Source: Blastomyces gilchristii SLH14081
Taxonomy: Eukaryota; Ascomycota; Eurotiomycetes; Onygenales; Ajellomycetaceae
DNA: 64,000 nt
Direction: 5' to 3'
Assembly (NCBI RefSeq): GCF_000003855.2
Contig: NW_003101682.1
Coordinates: 2,071,761 to 2,135,760, forward strand
Shown here: positions 24,935 through 36,660 of the stretch, one piece after another
Numbering within the stretch: position 1 is the stretch's first letter
Layout: each line of letters begins with the position of its first letter
The notes under the pieces: generated by a model
What the model was told of the DNA's origin: nothing
Database searches by the model: none
Seen by the model: only the letters and a program-made list of their open reading frames with translations
Position numbers and translations under genes: made by a program

Positions 24935-27816
24935 CTAACCGCCCCTCTCACCAAACTCCTTCGCCCAGTCCTCATGTTCCTTGAGACCCTCCCGACTAAC
25001 GCTGGGCCGAATAGAAGATAGAGACGCTTCGAAGTCTGCGAGGCGGATGGGCCGGATTTGGTCCATGGGGGTATAGAGGAGGGCTTCGCCCAGGTTGCGC
25101 AAAGGACCCATGGCGGCATCTTTTGCCAGAGCGGTTATGTCAGAGCCGGAGAAACCTATTTTTGGTGTCACTTAGATTAGGCAAAGATGATTTATGTTGC
25201 AAATGGATTTGGTTTTATGCAGATGGGAAAAGGTATGGCAGGTGTAGAGCTAGGGTATGGTAAAAAGAAAAGAAAAGCAAAGAAAACTCACCATCAGTAG
25301 CCCGAACGAGAGCCTCAATATCCTCACTCGATAGCTCATGTTTCTGGTGACTCAACAAGCGTTCAACCTGCGTCTTCCGCACCCCATCCTCCGGTAACGG
25401 GATATACTGTCTCCTGACAAACCGCCGCCTGGCAGCCTCATCATATCCCACGGCATATTCGTCGCAGCAAGCACCAACACCCGACTCGGATCGCCCTCCT
25501 TCTTCTCCTTCTCCGATTGCTCCCGCCCAGCCGCTGCACGCTGTAGGTCAGACCACTGTATGAGAAACTCCGTCTTGGTACGTCGGGACACTTCTGCTTC
25601 GCCGGACGCGGACCTTGCGGAAAGTAAGGAGTCAATCTCATCGACGAATATGATAGAAGGAGCCATGTGTTTCGCCAAACCAAACAGCGCACGCACAAGC
25701 TTTTCGCTCTCACCATGCCATTTTGATGTTAAGCTTGATGCTGATACGGAGAAAAAGGTTGAGTGCGATTCCGTAGCCACCGCTCGGGCTAGCATCGTTT
25801 TTCCTGTTCCTGGAGGCCCGAAGAGGAGCATCCCCCGAGCAGGTTCGCGGAGTCCACTAAACAGATCCGGCCGTAGGAAGGGATATACTACGGCCTCTTT
25901 GAGTGCGTTTTTAGCAATTTCCAACCCGGCAACATCATCCCAGTGGACTTCGTCTCCTCTAACCACAATATCATTCAGGATTTGCCGGGCTGCATTCTCG
26001 TCAATTCCCTTGGGAAGATTCTTCATGACATTTTCAATGCTTCTACTGCGTTCTGCAGTATCTGATGACGTTGGTGGTTTGTGTGATAACGAGGTATTAA
26101 GTTGATGATGGAATTCTGCCCCCGCCCTCTCCGGCCTCTTGCTATGCGCTGCTGAAGATATTTGAGCAGGGCCAGCGCGCATGCTGCTAAGCGCGCTATA
26201 CAAGGCATCGTCATTACCTACCAGTGGCCGGGGATTTGAAGAGCTTGGCCCGCGACTCTTACTTTGAGGCACAGGCGTTGTGGAGCTCGTTGCGGGTCTC
26301 ATTGGAGTGAGGTATCCTTCACCAGTATTATTTCCAAATAGCTGAGGCTGTGAAGTCGAGAAAGGATTATTTCGTGGAGCAGGCGTATTGGCGTATCCTG
26401 ATGGTGGCCCTTCCTCTGGATACCTACCTACGTAGCTTAAATAATCCGGTTGCTGATTTGATTTCGGGGGTAAGTATGATATTGAGGTGCTGGGCGATAT
26501 GCCTCTTGTATTTGATGTCGTACGGCCTGCGGGAGGAGACGGTTCGGAGAGGTCGATCAAAAGGTCGGAATTGGATGTATTGAGGGCTGTAGCCGCAGCA
26601 TCAGTAGCAAGAGAGCTTGATGCGCCAGGCCGTGAGTTTCGGGTCGGACTAGAGGCCTGGAGGTAGTCTGACAGATAGGATGTTTTGGGCTGTCGAGGCG
26701 ACTCGTTACTGAAAAATATCCCCTTCCGCGAGCTGGGCTCGACGGGCTGATTCTGCTTAGGCGCAGTTGTCGCAGCACCTGACTTGGAGAGGCGGGAAAT
26801 AGAACTCCATGCTAAACCCGCCGCCCTAGATGCCGATGCTGCAGGTCGGGATTCAGGACGCTCAATCCGCTCGCTGGTATCTTGATCTTTCGAACTGGCG
26901 CTCTTCTTGGGGTCCTTGGTCCGTAACGTCGTTAACATAGTCCTCTTTTCCGGACTTGAGGTTCTGGATAGTGTATTTGAGGATGGGGCATATAAGAGAG
27001 GAGACAATGGAAATGGGGAAGGCGAAGTGCGTCCATAAGCAGACTCTCCGCTTGATCGTCGTCTGCCTATCTGTTCTCCGCTCACAGTGTGCGGGAATGA
27101 TGGCCTCCGATTGGACACAGGAACGGGGACTCGTGGTGGTGGCCGTGAGAGTTGCGAATAGGTGAATGACGGTACTGTGCCATCTGCAAGCCAACCGGGC
27201 GTGGTGGATGCGCTTGACGCTGTGTCTTCTTGCCCGTTCAGTTGTACTTTCCCAGTTTCCTGCTCCCCTAGGGCAGCGCGGGGTGTCACTTGCTGAACGC
27301 CGGCTTCCTTGCGGCTTTCATTCAGCGCATTTAGTAAATCCACGCGCTCTTTACATTGTAGTTCCAAGTCACGCAGCGAATCGTAGAGGGCCTTCTCGGT
27401 TTCTGTTTTGGGGACATAGTTCGTGGGAATTTTGTGGGTGTTATAGTGCTGTAAGGTCCTAAGCGCTGAGCGCCACGATCTAAGAGCTTCCGCCTCATTA
27501 TTCTAGACAGCACAGGAACCCGGAATGGTCAGTTTTAAACGATTCACAGGGGTAGAAATGAAAATATATCGAACAAAAAAATATCGAGGTTACGAGGACG
27601 AAGGGGCTTGTTGGGCCATCAATGACCCGTCCTGCCAATCGCCACCAAGACAGATGCAACCAAATATACAATACAACTCACCTGGCCTTCAAAAAACACA
27701 GCCGTCGAGCACATTAGATAGCATTCATCGTAGGTTTTCTGCATCGTAGACGAGGGCTTTGAACGCATCATTGACTCGATAGAGGCGGCAGGACCAATCC
27801 CGCCATGTGAAGCTGG
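24935..27816 (-). CDS. sap1: Sap1/Yta6-like AAA ATPase (spastin/fidgetin class), apparent frameshift
   Basis: Exons 27816..27682, 27502..25292 and 25155..24935, with the true start further upstream and unresolved. An N-terminal helical domain ([20 protein letters not shown] joined to [14 protein letters not shown]) resembles the MIT-like start of this family. A long Ser/Pro-rich linker follows. The AAA module has Walker A GPPGTGKT, Walker [11 protein letters not shown] and the C-terminal helix [20 protein letters not shown], ending in [13 protein letters not shown]. The large exon is one base short: the frame reads ...ATNMPWD and must shift at 25443/25442 to continue [19 protein letters not shown], as in yeast Sap1. 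The exon length (2,211) also misses the required phase by exactly one. This is either a sequencing error or a true lesion that removes the C-terminal part of the ATPase. Confidence 0.88.
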
Positions 27817-29529
27817 CTATCTGCGATATCCGAAAACTAGGTATGTCTGTGTAGCTTCCCCGCGCAGTTAAAACAACGAAGAGGTGCAATTGCTCCGGTT
27901 TATGTTTGACGGTTCAGCTAGCCCTGGGGTGTAGATTTCGTTCAGGGCGGCGAGGGTGTTGTTGTCTGTCGTTTGGAGGTTGGAGGGGGGAGTGAGTGCG
28001 CTGCTTTTGTGGTTCGGGACCCGTGACTGGTTCCGCTGGGTGAGTTGCCTCCGCCCGGACACTACTAACCTCCAGCTAGGAGTGTCCTGGATAGATGCGT
28101 AAGGCATGGAGATTGGCATAGTGGGATACTTGTCTGAGACTATGAAGCTATTGGCATCTGGGAAGGTTGGCAGGCTGTCTGGCTGCTGGTGACGTGGGCT
28201 AAGAAACAGCCTTGATGCAGTGGGGAAGGGGAACGAGGGCTAATGTATTGTATGTATTTATATGGAATTGTATGTATATGGACCTTAAGTTTCTAAGTTC
28301 TCAATATCAACAACTCGCATTTACTCCGTCCTTATTTATTTTCAGCTTTAATCAATTGCCAACTGGCTCTGCGAAGGGACCACGATGCCCCCGTAACTAA
28401 AACAATGAGTAAAAAGAGTTTATTGCAACCGCAGAGTAGACATAGTTATCTTCCTTTAACATCGAAGGAAACCGCTGTCCCATATTTCAATTCTATAAGT
28501 AATTTAAAGAACCACATGCAAGGCCCCCTCTCTGCTAATATTCTCTCCAATTCGAAACGAAGAAAATTGACAGAAACAATGCGCCGGTTTCGGAGACAAA
28601 AGGGTGAGGTGAGAGTGGAACGAATTAAAAAAAAAGAGAAAATAATTGAGATATCAGCGGGAAAAATTGAATAAAAAAAAAAAAAAAAAGAAAAAAAAAA
28701 GAAAATACACAGCATCCAAATGGGATGATAATGTAGAATCCCCTTTAACAACAGAAAATAAGAAAATACATGACGAGGTATGTGGAAAGATAGCGAAAGA
28801 GGGGAGAAGATGCGTTGGGGGGAGGGGAATGAAGGGGACAAAAGAACATATTAGTTTCATACATCATGTTCGTTGAAAGTTATATGTCACTTAGTGTCCC
28901 CACGGAATAGAAAGAAAAAAAAAAACAAAAAAAGGCCTTTTCTTTTCCCGTGCCCAAAAAACGCCTACCTACTGTAATCGATTAGGGTTAAAAGAGAGAA
29001 AAAAGAAGAGTACAAGAAATAGTACAAGGAGGAAAGGAAAAAAGAAATAAAAGAAAATATAGAGTATGCCAGCGTGGAAAAAAGAAACAAAAAACAGAAT
29101 CCCAAAGCAAAATTCTAACCGCCGGGGGGGGAGGGATGTCCATCACATCTCTCTTCGGTTTCCGGCCAAATTGCAAATATAATAATCGAGTCGGGAAAAA
29201 AAAAAGGCACACACACATAGATGACCCGAAACATGGTTAAATATGGGGTAAATAACAAGATAGCATCAAAGAGGAACCCGTGGGAAAGATATTTCCTTTT
29301 TCCATTTTTCTTTTTCTTTTCTCTCTCTCTCAAAAGCCGCGGGCGCCTGTGTGCGCTGCTCTATGCAAGTATATTGTTGTTCTCGTATGTGCAGATGAGG
29401 GATGCTGGGTCGACCGGTCATCGGGAGTTCGCCAAGTTGCGTTGTGTTGAAAAAACGGAAAAAGGAAAAGAAAAACAAGCACAATAAATAGCGAACCAAC
29501 TGTTCATGATGCTATATTACTGTTATATT
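27817..29529. other. sap1 upstream region and mrs3/4 3' region
   Basis: About 1.7 kb. A minus-strand open frame at 27,868-28,119 (83 codons, starting MPISMPYASIQDTPSW) ends just before the first firm sap1 exon and could contribute a 5' exon, but I cannot fix the splice sites. The rest is A/G-rich, with A-tracts at about 28,670-28,700 and 28,915-28,935. No other gene is seen. Confidence 0.4.
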
Positions 29530-29680
29530 TCACGAGAGTGATTCGGATAGCCTCTGTCGCTTGAAGTATGCCTTGGCCATTTCATATGAAGTCCTATATA
29601 TTTTTGGAAACGGTTAAAAAAAATCTCGAGAAATTCAAAGATGTGGGATAAAGGGGAGGGCAAAGGGAAAAAGAAAAAAA

Positions 29681-29717
<37 letters not shown>

Positions 29718-31322
29718 ATACCAGCAGATAGCGGTACTTGGCATGGTCACGATGATTCTCGGGCGCATCCCGCGGAGGAATCCAGCCCAGCCATACTGGC
29801 GTTTGATAATGCTGGCCGCGTTAAACAAGCCGCGCGCGGAACGGGCCTCGGCATCCTCCGCAGCTCCCCTGGTCTGTAGTACTGTCTTGATCACATCAAG
29901 CGGGGTGGTGATGGCCGCTGCAACTGCACCAGCCAACCCACCAGCGATACAATGGGTGAAGGGGTCGTAGGCCTTTGAAGGGTTCATGACTTTTGAGAGG
30001 GATTCGTAGGCGATGAACTGGGTGGCTGTGAATGGAATCGTCATGCAAAGCGTGGTGGGGTAGGAGACGTAGAATGCTCGAAGTCCTTCGGTGCGGTAGA
30101 CGGTTCGCGCACATTCGATCATGGTCTTGTGGGTGGAGCCGTGGACCTGCATACGTTGCTTGATCACTGCTCGACATATAACGTATCAGTATTGCGACAA
30201 TCGCATTGAGTAGAACGCTTTTGTGCGGCTTGGGAAGAGTTTTGCATACCATCAAAGGGGTTCATAAGGGCATCACTGGAAATGGTGGCGCACGCTCCGC
30301 TCAATCCTACAAATATATGTTAGCTACAATCTAATGCCAATTGCGGTCTTCCAAACGAAATTGGAAAATGTTGTTTCAGGGGCAGATGCTTACCCGCTGC
30401 GAATGGATGATGGCCACTTCCAACATTGCCTCCAGCGAATTCCTTAACCACTTCATATGTGCCAAAATAAACGGCGTGGGCAGGACCTAATTCGAAGAAA
30501 TTGCGATATCAGCGCCCGATGTACTCTCACAGTAAATCCGCGGGGACGATTGCGCGGCCCACGCATTTTTCATATAGAGAACGCAACTTGGAATTTTCCC
30601 TACCAGCACCAACAATCACGCTCGATACACCCCTCCATAGAGCCCTCCAGCCCTCGATCCGGGATATCGTTGTGAGGGCATTGCTGAGACCCGTATACAA
30701 CCCACCAGCGGATGGATTTAGCACTTGCATTCGAGTCTAGGCATTACAAAACGCCACAAGCAGTCAGTAAAAACGGTGCAATCATATGGCTTTAGGGATA
30801 CTACGCGGGAGGGGAAAGGAATTAAGTGGGCTTATTGGCTGGGAGAGGACGAGAAGGGAAAAGTGAGATGATAGCGGGAAAGAAGATGAGAAAACAAGAA
30901 TTTATGCCTACCTTGAGCAAGTCAACCGGATACATGACAGAGTGTTCCTATAATGCAATTATCAGTTTCTATACAACTGGTTGATATCGTGGAGCGAAAA
31001 AGCTAGTGAGCAGGTCGCTTTTGTCCAAGGACATAGCCGTGGCCAAAGTGACACATACCGCAATGCCAGCAAAGGCACCAGCCAACATATTATGCCCAAG
31101 GGAATAGTCTGGCGGGAGGGCTTCATAGCTAGATACATCCGGAGAAAACAAGTTAGACCGGAAATGTTAGCTATAATGTGCTAATATTTTGAAATATATA
31201 AAAAATATATTTATGTTCGCGAAACAAAAAAAGTTTCCTCGTATACACGATTGCGGGAAACGGGGATGGGAGTGAAAAGCATACTCGTATTCTTCACCCG
31301 GAACACTGTCTGGGGATGCCAT
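29530..31322 (-). CDS. mrs4: mitochondrial iron carrier Mrs3/Mrs4 (mitoferrin)
   Basis: Eight exons: 31322..31285, 31128..31059, 30947..30912, 30736..30604, 30486..30394, 30306..30250, 30166..29722, 29593..29530. They give 311 aa. Three carrier repeats carry PVDLLKTRMQ, PFDVIKQRMQ and PLDVIKTVLQ. The segments EALPPDYSLGHNMLAGAFAG, YVSYPTTLCMTIPFTATQF and MPSTAICWTSYEMAKAYF are diagnostic of mitoferrins, which import Fe2+ into the matrix for Fe-S cluster and haem synthesis. The start MASPDSVPGEEYDY is chosen because no ATG precedes it in frame, although that frame stays open for about 90 codons upstream. Homologues often have a longer N-terminus, so an upstream exon is possible. The last intron contains a (TA)n tract. 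Confidence 0.94.
29683..29714. repeat. (AT)16 microsatellite in the last intron of mrs4
   Basis: Thirty-two bases of alternating A/T lie seven bases inside the donor of the last intron on the coding strand. Confidence 0.9.
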
Positions 31323-32990
31323 GAAAGGCGGTTTAGTGCAGCCGGAGCTGCCTGACTCTACCTGGGCCCTCACGGCGTCTGAAGGGCGGAGAGAGGAGGA
31401 CGCGGAAAGAGGAGCAGACGGCAGCGGTTGGCCCGCGGTCGGAGAGGGTATCGAGGCCGCTTCGGAGGGTGACAGGGTGGCGGCGGAGAGGTAAAACAGG
31501 CGACGGGAGGGATTGCGGGTAGCTATGCCGATAGATATCAGGGTCAGAGAAAGGGTGTCGTGAGAGGAGATTCGAGGAATATTTGTAGGCAGAGGGTGTT
31601 GAGAAGGGAGTTGGCAGGGGGAAAAAAAATAAAAAAAAAAATTAAGAAGGGCAGAAATTTGGCTCTTGTGGCGGCGTGGAGTCAGTCACGGCTTGGGGTA
31701 TTTAGTTATTTATTAAGTATTTTTTAAGCTTGTGCTCGGGGTTTGCTGCTGTTTAAATGGCCAACAACTCAAATACTTAAGGCCGCTTATCGGGGATGTC
31801 TATTTCCCCCTTCCCCGCCCATTGATCCGAAGCGGATATTCTGGTTGATGAGGTCTAAATACTTCTTTGTATCTTCTATCTTCTATGTGCTCGACAAGAG
31901 TTTGAAATGCGTTCTGCGTCTTGGATGTTGAACGAGTTCTTGCAGCTCAACCGGGCGATTAATGCCCTACGCCCACATCACCTTGGACTAGCAATTTCGT
32001 CCTCTCGTCATTAATACGGGGTAGTCCTGTATCGTTAATCGCTTTTTGACAAGGTATCTAGACGCAGTAATGTTCCCCCATTTACGCCTCCGAACGCCCC
32101 CAGAAATTCCCCCTCGCCGTGCTATCCGCGACCCGGCTGACACCATAACTGGTAACCAGTGAACAACCCCCGAAGCAAGTTACGGGAAGAAGAACATGCT
32201 CCGATTTCTCGGGATTTTATTCAACTAGATATATCCCGCTCCGTCAGCCCCTCGTCTCCGCCCCGAACCAAAAAGTGTGGTTGATAGAGATCTCGCGGAA
32301 ATCGCGTTGTCATAAGGGCCTGGGAATTTGCCCATAGAGCGAGTATGTAGGTGGGAATAATAATAATAATGAACAGAAGATGATGAAAGTCTCCAATGCC
32401 AAGTCGTCAAGGATGAGGGATGAGGAATGAGGCGCATGGCATGGGGCTTGGTTTCGTATATCTATCCACCTGAAGTCACAGGCTTCCTATATAAAAAATT
32501 GATTCCATGCCGCCAATTTTCGTCCAGTCCTGATGCCTTCCCTGCCTTATTTTGAGAACACACACCTGGTTGATGATCTCCATAATAACCAATTGGCCCG
32601 GAATTTAAAAAAGGGATTAACGAAACTCTCGTTTGGTACGATATTTACGCTACGTATTCTCTTTCTCTCTATTCGCAGAGTCGCCTTCCCAAGTTACATT
32701 ATTGGATGGCGGAGATAGTCAAAAAAGGGACACGGCTGGGGCATTCCAGTGTCTTATCAGATCCGCCCGCCCACTCTCGCAACCTCCACATTCCGTCTAG
32801 CCTTGCGCTGGTCGAGTGCTACTAGTCTGTTAGGCGCAGGTTGCGGATCCCGCCGGCATCTGATAAGTGATGACTGCAAGGGAAATCTTTGCCCTCGGAG
32901 CTCTAGGCTTAAAGTTCGCGACTTTGACAGCAGTCTTGTATGCTTCCTTGTTTGATCATTCTTATAGCTTCATAGGTAGCTGACAAATAG

Positions 32991-33030
<40 letters not shown>

Positions 33031-33253
33031 AAAAGATTGTAAAAAAAGAATATTGGGCAATGTACGGAGTATAGTATAGTACATTACACCAATCTTTATT
33101 TAGCCTAGCGCGGCCACCCTCGTCTGGCAGCTCTACTCCGTATAGCGTAATCTCTAGCTACTCTTCCTTCCACCTCCATCCATCAACCCATAGGCAATAA
33201 ATAATACAGAGTATAGACTCCCTTGTTATCCCTCCACCCTCCGCCCTCAGTCG
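31323..33253. other. intergenic region with a T33 tract and an inverted repeat
   Basis: About 1.9 kb. It starts with the mrs4 upstream region, which is open in the mrs4 frame but lacks ATG. It also holds an imperfect inverted repeat at 32,753-32,867 and a run of 33 T at 32,993-33,025. No gene is supported. Confidence 0.4.
32753..32867. repeat. imperfect inverted repeat with GATA-type ends
   Basis: The ends are CTTATCAGAT (32,753-32,762) and ATCTGATAAG (32,858-32,867). A second internal pair is CGCAACCT and AGGTTGCG. Arms are about 40 bases with a short loop. It may be a small foldback element or a hairpin. The ends also match GATA-factor sites. Confidence 0.5.
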
Positions 33254-35025
33254 ATGTGGCCCCGCGTAAAGCAAAATGAAACATGCAAAATGCAAAATGC
33301 TGGGCGGCAGCCCTCATTTCTAAAGGACCAAGGTAAAGCGATCCGTCCTTTTGGCTGCATGCTTCAACTCATCCTAGAGAGAGAAGTGGCCTCAAGGTAT
33401 CAAGAAGGAACGGCCACAGTCTCATCGGAGCACACATCTAGAAGAGATATACAACACATCCAGGAACAAACTGTATCAAAAGACAGGAATGCCGGATCAA
33501 AACCCACTTCTAGTTCAGAGGCATGCAACTCTCCTCCTGCCAACTATGTTTTAAAGCCAACTCAAGTCAAGTTTCCACAGTCTAGGGATCGAAAACAAAA
33601 ACTATCTCGAGAAGACGAAACCACCCTCCCTTCTACTGCCACTCCGTCTCCAAAGAGGCTGCGGACATAATCCTCCATGATTTCCTATCCAGCAAGCACA
33701 GCGGTTGGAGTCAGCAAAAAGGAGATCAACCCACTTGAACACTGGAGGAAGAATTTCCGTTGGCCTGAGGAATACTTCAAGTCGGAGGGTAACATGGATC
33801 ATCTGCTTGCGAGAAAGAAATCTCCTTCATCCCTTCGCGCCAAACAATTGGAAGCTGACTCCACACCTAGCTCTGCCACACCTAGCGATCAAATGCAGAG
33901 AGAAGCCAAAAGCAATCCTTACACACACCCAAGCTATGAGACTGTACTTGCCATCAGGGGTAGCTTTATGGTCAAGTCCGACTTGGGTATCACAAATGCA
34001 AGCAAGAGACTCTGCCAAATTTTACTTGAGGCAGAGCAATCAGTCCCTCGAAATTCGCTGTTTTGTGACGATTTGTTCGACGAAACTTGTGAGAGTGTGC
34101 AAGCAAGAAATGAAGCTATGGTTGTGCGAGACATTTCCCCACTAATATGTCCATCTGTTCAACTCCTAAGGATCTATGGCATGAAGCATCATAAGCTTTT
34201 AAAATGAAAGTGTCAATGAAGGCTGGGATAGTGCTATACCCTTCTATGGACCTAGTCCACAACCTGATTATTCTGTGGGATTTGGACGATCTGCGTTCAC
34301 AGACAATCAACTTGAAAAGCTTAAGCCTTTTGTTGGTGAGGTTACGGGTCCCTTTACATCCTATTTCATGGCCACCTAGCAAATGTATTTCCCATTCCTA
34401 ACCTATGAAGTAAAGTGCGGCGCGGCGACACTTAATATTGCAGACCGGCAGAATGCTCACAGTATGACTCTTGCTGTGAGGGGTGTTACGGACCTCTTCA
34501 GGCGTGAGAATGAGCTTCATCAGGAAATCCTTGCGTTTTCAATCTCGCATGATCACCGGACAGTCAGAATATATGGCCACTACCCTATAATCAAAGGAAA
34601 GGAGACTGCCTTCTACCGCCATCCCATCCGCACATTCGACTTCACAGAACTGGATGGCAAAGAAAAATGGACGGCATACAAATTCACCAACAATGTCTAC
34701 GACATATGGATGCCGACTCACTTGAAAAAAAATATGCTCAGCTATCGATGACTTGTCTATCCCCTGATCCACATTTTGAGGTCTTACAGCAATCCAAGCT
34801 AGGGGAATCTGGACTTTCATAGGGGTTGGAAAGCCGCCATCGATCCGACCAAACAACTCATGATATTCCGCACCTTTGAACGAAGCTGGCAGCCTATCAA
34901 GCCATGTTCGTTCGCAAGATGACACCTCCGATACTTCCCTGTCTCAGAGGATCGACGGGCAAGAAGTTAGAAAGCCAGAGAAAAGAGCTCGAGGCCGTAC
35001 AAGACATAAATTTAAATATATATGA
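33254..35025 (+). pseudogene. decayed DUF7924-type fungal gene
   Basis: A long coding relic with at least four lesions: an in-frame TAA at 33,668-33,670; a frameshift near 34,200-34,206; a TAG at 34,377-34,379 (position of a Tyr codon in relatives); and a frameshift in the A8 run near 34,725-34,735. Recognisable segments are INPLEHWRKNFRWPEEYF, ITNASKRLCQILLEAEQSVP, SPQPDYSVGFGRSAFT, YFPFLTYEVKCGAATLNIAD, AFSISHDHRTVRIYGHYPII and HPIRTFDFTELDGKEKWTAY. The family, which I know from memory as DUF7924, occurs in many copies in Onygenales and other fungi. The PDYS...EVKCG arrangement resembles the D...(D/E)xK motif of PD-(D/E)XK nucleases, but that is inference. The tail ends in a basic KRARGRTRHKFKYI stretch. 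A short block (about five residues) after VTDLF also seems deleted. Confidence 0.85.
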
Positions 35026-36346
35026 GAAAATTACGTGTTGACAATGAGAATGCTTTGAAGGCGATGCCGGTTGGGAAATGAGGTAAGAGGCGAGGCGAGG
35101 GCCATTTGTTTTTGCTGTAAAGTTTCGAGGAAGTCTCTAGGATGATACAATGATACATATCAATATTATTCATTAAAACCAGTGTGGATGGCTAAACCAT
35201 TCTCTCATAAACTATTTTCTCATTTAATATCTATGAAGTTTCTATTTAATATCTTTTACTTTTTTTTCTTTCTCATTATTAATAGATATTTATAACAGGA
35301 AACTCCTGAGTATTTGTTTGCATCGGGGTGAACATTACGAGGTGATGGGCAGCAAATCTGGAAACTCTGCCGCAGACAATTTTCTCAAGCTGTTGGCTAG
35401 TTTAACCTTTGCAAATAGAGAGAAGTTGGGCTTGTTCATTCTGGCTCATGAGAAGCTGATTTAGATATCCTTCAGATATGACCACAATAACTACATAGTT
35501 CCGGATGTCTGCTCAAGAGAAATAATTTGCTAGGGGTGACACCCATTATATTTAAGTATATTACTGTGAGGCCAGAGAAGGAGAGCTTTCCGTCTACAAG
35601 GCTTCATTCAAGCTCAAGATCTTCGTATTCGAGGCTGGAATGTCTCCTTTCCCTCTGAGCTCAACAACATGAGAGTGGGTAGTGAGAATCTACTAGAGTT
35701 CATTGGCCCTTCTTGTCGCTCTCTACAGCTTCTTGTTCTCGCCATATCGCTCAACATTGCCAAAGGAGGGAGCAACAAACTATATCCTTCTCCAACACAA
35801 CAGGTTTCTCTGTGGTAAGTGAACCCTTACCTGAGCTTGAGGACTTCATTCAACACGAAATTTGCAGATACTCCATGGGTTTACAACGCTGATCATCATT
35901 GGAAGTAGGTAGACCCAAAAGGAAGAGATGCCCCCATGTAGTGTAGGTCGGCTTAGTTGTCATGATATCGATCAATCCATCCTGGCCAGTAACAATGAGA
36001 AACCCACATATCTAAACTGGAAATAGAAGCAGAACACTTCCCCCACCCGAGAAAAACTAAGGTTCGCAAGGGCAGCTCAACTGAAATAATTACCCGCTGT
36101 TGAAGAATGGCAACCCCCTTAATGGGCTCTTCCGTGCCGGCACAGCTGACTTCAAACCCTGGTCTCCTCCTTGCACCAAAAAAATAAATATTAATAGCAG
36201 CTATTCGCGCCAGGGCTGCGAAGGGTTTATTATTTTACTTTTATCCAGATTTTCTCCGGCCTCCCTCCCCTCTTTTCTCGGTGCATCCCTTCCCCCCTAG
36301 ATTGTAAATAATTGAGGCATTTTCCAAGCATTGAAAAATCGCCCAT
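35026..36346. other. gene-poor segment with possible coding relics
   Basis: Two open stretches on the plus strand look protein-like. 35,318-35,464 reads HYEVMGSKSGNSAADNFLKL and onward for about 48 codons. 35,594-35,818 reads RIRGWNVSFPSELNNMRVGS and onward for about 75 codons, and ends at a good donor (GTAAGT at 35,815). I do not recognise a family. They may be remnants of one broken gene next to the decayed DUF7924 copy. Confidence 0.35.
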
Positions 36347-36660
36347 ATGGATCCCGTGCTTGTCATCGGTGGGGTGCGGTGGCCTACGACTGACTACACC
36401 TAGTTAAAAAATAATACCTCGGCAACGCAGCCGACGCACACATTCTCGCCGCAAAAACCCTGCTCAGCCCGTCCACACTGGACGACAGGCCCGTAGACGG
36501 CGAAGTATTCAACATCACCAACGACGAGCCCTGGCCGTTCTGGGACTTTGCGCACGCGATCTCAGCCGCGGCCGGGATACCCCGTCACGAGCGTGTGGGT
36601 GGTGCCGCCGTTTGTGTTCTTCGCGCTCGCCGTGGTGCTTGAGTGGGACGTGTGGCTGGG
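36347..36660 (+). pseudogene. relic of an Erg26-like sterol C-4 dehydrogenase
   Basis: The relic starts MDPVLVIGG, the NAD-binding start of 3-beta-hydroxysteroid dehydrogenase/Erg26 proteins. One base later the frame fits the GCGGL glycine motif. It jumps, after a large internal deletion, to GNAADAHILAAKTLLSPSTL and EVFNITNDEPWPFWDFAHAI, the conserved middle of Erg26/NSDHL. A one-base insertion near 36,580 (CCCC) breaks the frame before a hydrophobic segment VPPFVFFALAVVLEW. A possible splice donor follows at 36,660. Most of the catalytic domain, including any YxxxK motif, and the C-terminus are missing, so it cannot be functional. A working paralogue must lie elsewhere, since ergosterol synthesis is essential. 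Confidence 0.75.
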
